DNA of 6,827 nucleotides from JBBRSC01 sp038245795 (lineage in GTDB: Bacteria > Actinomycetota > Acidimicrobiia > Acidimicrobiales > Microtrichaceae). Numbering within the stretch: position 1 is the first letter of the stretch; the number at the start of each line of letters is the position of its first letter. The notes under the pieces are model-generated. The model was given only the letters and a program-made list of their open reading frames with translations, had not been told where the DNA came from and ran no database searches. The position numbers and the translations under genes were made by a program. This document shows positions 5,670 through 6,827 of this stretch, in pieces. The stretch covers positions 1 to 6,827 of the forward strand of contig JBBRSC010000182.1 in assembly GCA_038245795.1 (NCBI GenBank), in the 5' to 3' direction.

Positions 5670-6827
5670 AGAACTTGAGCTTGGGATCAGTTCCGGCGGG
5701 CAGGTTGATCGTCTTCGCTTCGAGGTAGGCACCGAGCCCCTCGGGGCCGAGCTCGCGGCCGACGCCTGAGTTCTTGAAGCCACCGAACGGAGCGCTCCAC
5801 TCCATGGCGAATCCGTTCACCGTGTAGGTCCCGGTTCGAACGCCACGGGCGATATCGATCCCGTGCTCAATATCGGAGGTCCACACCGTTCCGCTCAGGC
5901 CGTAGTCGCTGTCGTTCGCGATCCTCACCGCATCTTCGGCGTTGTCGTAGGAGATCACCGAGGCCACCGGTCCAAAGATCTCTTCCTGGGCGATCTTCAT
6001 CGAGTTGTCGACGCCGCGGAACACGGTCGGCTCTACATAGAACCCGCGATCGAGTCCGGCTGGTCGCCCGCCGCCAATCGTGATCGTCGCACCTTCGGCC
6101 AGACCTGATGCCAGGTACCCCTCGACGCGCTCACGCTGACGTTCGGCGACGAGCGGCCCGACAGCCGTCTCCATGTCGGTCGGATCGCCGACCTTCAACT
6201 CGCGCACAGCTTCGGTGAGGGCGTCGACCACCTCGTCGTACTTGGCGGCACTGGCGAGAACGCGAGTCTGGGCGACGCACGCCTGGCCGTTGTTCATCAT
6301 GATGCTCGACACCAACTCGGGCATGATCACCGACAGGTCGGCGTCATCGAGGATGATCGCCGCGCTCTTGCCACCCAACTCGAGGGTGCAGCGTTTGAGT
6401 TGCTGGCCACACACCGCACCGATCGCTCGGCCCGCCGCCGTGGAGCCCGTGAAGCTGACCTTGTCGACATCAGGATGCGCCACCAGATACGCGCCCGCTT
6501 CCCGGTCGGCCGGCACCACGTTGAAGACACCCGCCGGGATGCCCGCCGCGGCCACCATCTCGGCGAGCACGAAGGCGTCGAGTGGGGTCTCCGGTGCGGG
6601 CTTCAGAACCATCGTTGATCCCGACGCCAACGCTGGCGCGAACTTCAACATGGTGATGAACATCGGGACGTTCCAGGGGATGATCCCTGCGCAGACGCCG
6701 ACGGCTTCCTTGCGAACGAGCGCTGGTCCCATGAATCCCTGGCGCACTTCCTCGAAGGCATACGTGCGGCACAGGTTCACGAAATAGTCGAGGACCATGC
6801 CGGCTGCGCCGATCTGGCCAAGGTGGC
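5668..6827 (-). CDS. NAD(P)-dependent aldehyde dehydrogenase, N-terminus cut by window edge
   Basis: The frame is open from the right edge (6825) to TAA 5670-5668, giving 385 residues. About 100 N-terminal residues of a usual 480-490 residue ALDH lie outside, so the Met at 6798-6796 is internal. Residues are numbered from that Met. The cofactor segment I-I-P-W-N-V-P (39-45) includes N43; K66 in K-P-A-P-E-T-P binds the ribose; F-T-G-S-T-A-A-G (116-123) is the Rossmann loop. The general base is E140 in L-E-L-G-G-K-S, and the nucleophile is C174 in N-N-G-Q-A-C. E-E-I-F-G-P-V (272-278) and P-F-G-G-F-K-N-S-G-V-G-R-E (337-349) complete the set, so the enzyme looks active. It oxidises an aldehyde to the acid with NAD or NADP. 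It resembles broad-range catabolic ALDHs; the substrate is unknown. It converges on the SDR gene, with a shared terminator between them. Confidence 0.95.
   Translation of the reverse strand, partial: HLGQIGAAGMVLDYFVNLCRTYAFEEVRQGFMGPALVRKEAVGVCAGIIPWNVPMFITMLKFAPALASGSTMVLKPAPETPLDAFVLAEMVAAAGIPAGVFNVVPADREAGAYLVAHPDVDKVSFTGSTAAGRAIGAVCGQQLKRCTLELGGKSAAIILDDADLSVIMPELVSSIMMNNGQACVAQTRVLASAAKYDEVVDALTEAVRELKVGDPTDMETAVGPLVAERQRERVEGYLASGLAEGATITIGGGRPAGLDRGFYVEPTVFRGVDNSMKIAQEEIFGPVASVISYDNAEDAVRIANDSDYGLSGTVWTSDIEHGIDIARGVRTGTYTVNGFAMEWSAPFGGFKNSGVGRELGPEGLGAYLEAKTINLPAGTDPKLKF

Noticed and set aside
4761..5678. Plus-strand frame of 305 codons overlapping the SDR in another frame
   Set aside because: Arg-rich shadow of the SDR coding sequence, with no motif.
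1..6827. tRNA, rRNA, CRISPR array, insertion sequence, phage or toxin-antitoxin genes
   Set aside because: No cloverleaf, no regularly spaced repeats, no transposase or integrase motifs, and no small gene pair of that type was seen on either strand.

Overview
The window is GC-rich, densely coded chromosomal DNA with short gaps and several overlapping genes. The neighbouring DUF501 and short Ppx/GppA phosphatase genes match the adjacent pair Rv1025-Rv1026 of Mycobacterium tuberculosis, which is typical of Actinomycetota. With the MocA-like and CoxG-like proteins and the acyl-CoA ligase, SDR and aldehyde dehydrogenase genes, this suggests a free-living aerobic actinobacterium. An acidimicrobial or related environmental lineage is a guess. 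I see no tRNA, rRNA, CRISPR, insertion sequence or phage gene.

Layout: positions 1-163 (+) hold the last 53 codons of an adenylate-forming acyl-CoA ligase. It converges on a six-gene minus-strand block reading from 4734 down to 204: a MocA/MobA-like nucleotidyltransferase, a CoxG-family SRPBCC protein with a C-terminal membrane anchor, DUF501, a Ppx/GppA phosphatase, a class V (alanine/serine-glyoxylate type) aminotransferase, and a RimJ-like GNAT acetyltransferase. The junctions are a 10-nt overlap, a 4-nt overlap (GTGA), a 14-nt overlap, a 40-nt gap with a small hairpin, and a 1-nt gap. This is probably one transcription unit with translational coupling. A divergent region of about 108 bp (4735-4842) separates it from a plus-strand SDR gene (4843-5592). 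The SDR converges on an aldehyde dehydrogenase (minus, cut by the right edge), with a strong 14-bp-stem hairpin terminator between them.

How the genes may work together: the first two genes of the block (MocA-like, CoxG-like) belong to families that usually serve molybdenum hydroxylases of the CO dehydrogenase type, yet no hydroxylase subunit lies in the window. They are joined by overlap to DUF501-ppx, a pair normally found next to eno and a ftsB/divIC-like gene. The SDR keeps the fold but has Ser and Arg where the catalytic Tyr and Lys should be. The ligase, SDR and ALDH look like ordinary fatty-acid, aromatic or aldehyde catabolism, but their substrates cannot be read from sequence. I found no convincing new defence or mobile system. 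The points most worth a second look are the hybrid operon, the tail-anchored CoxG and the degenerate SDR.
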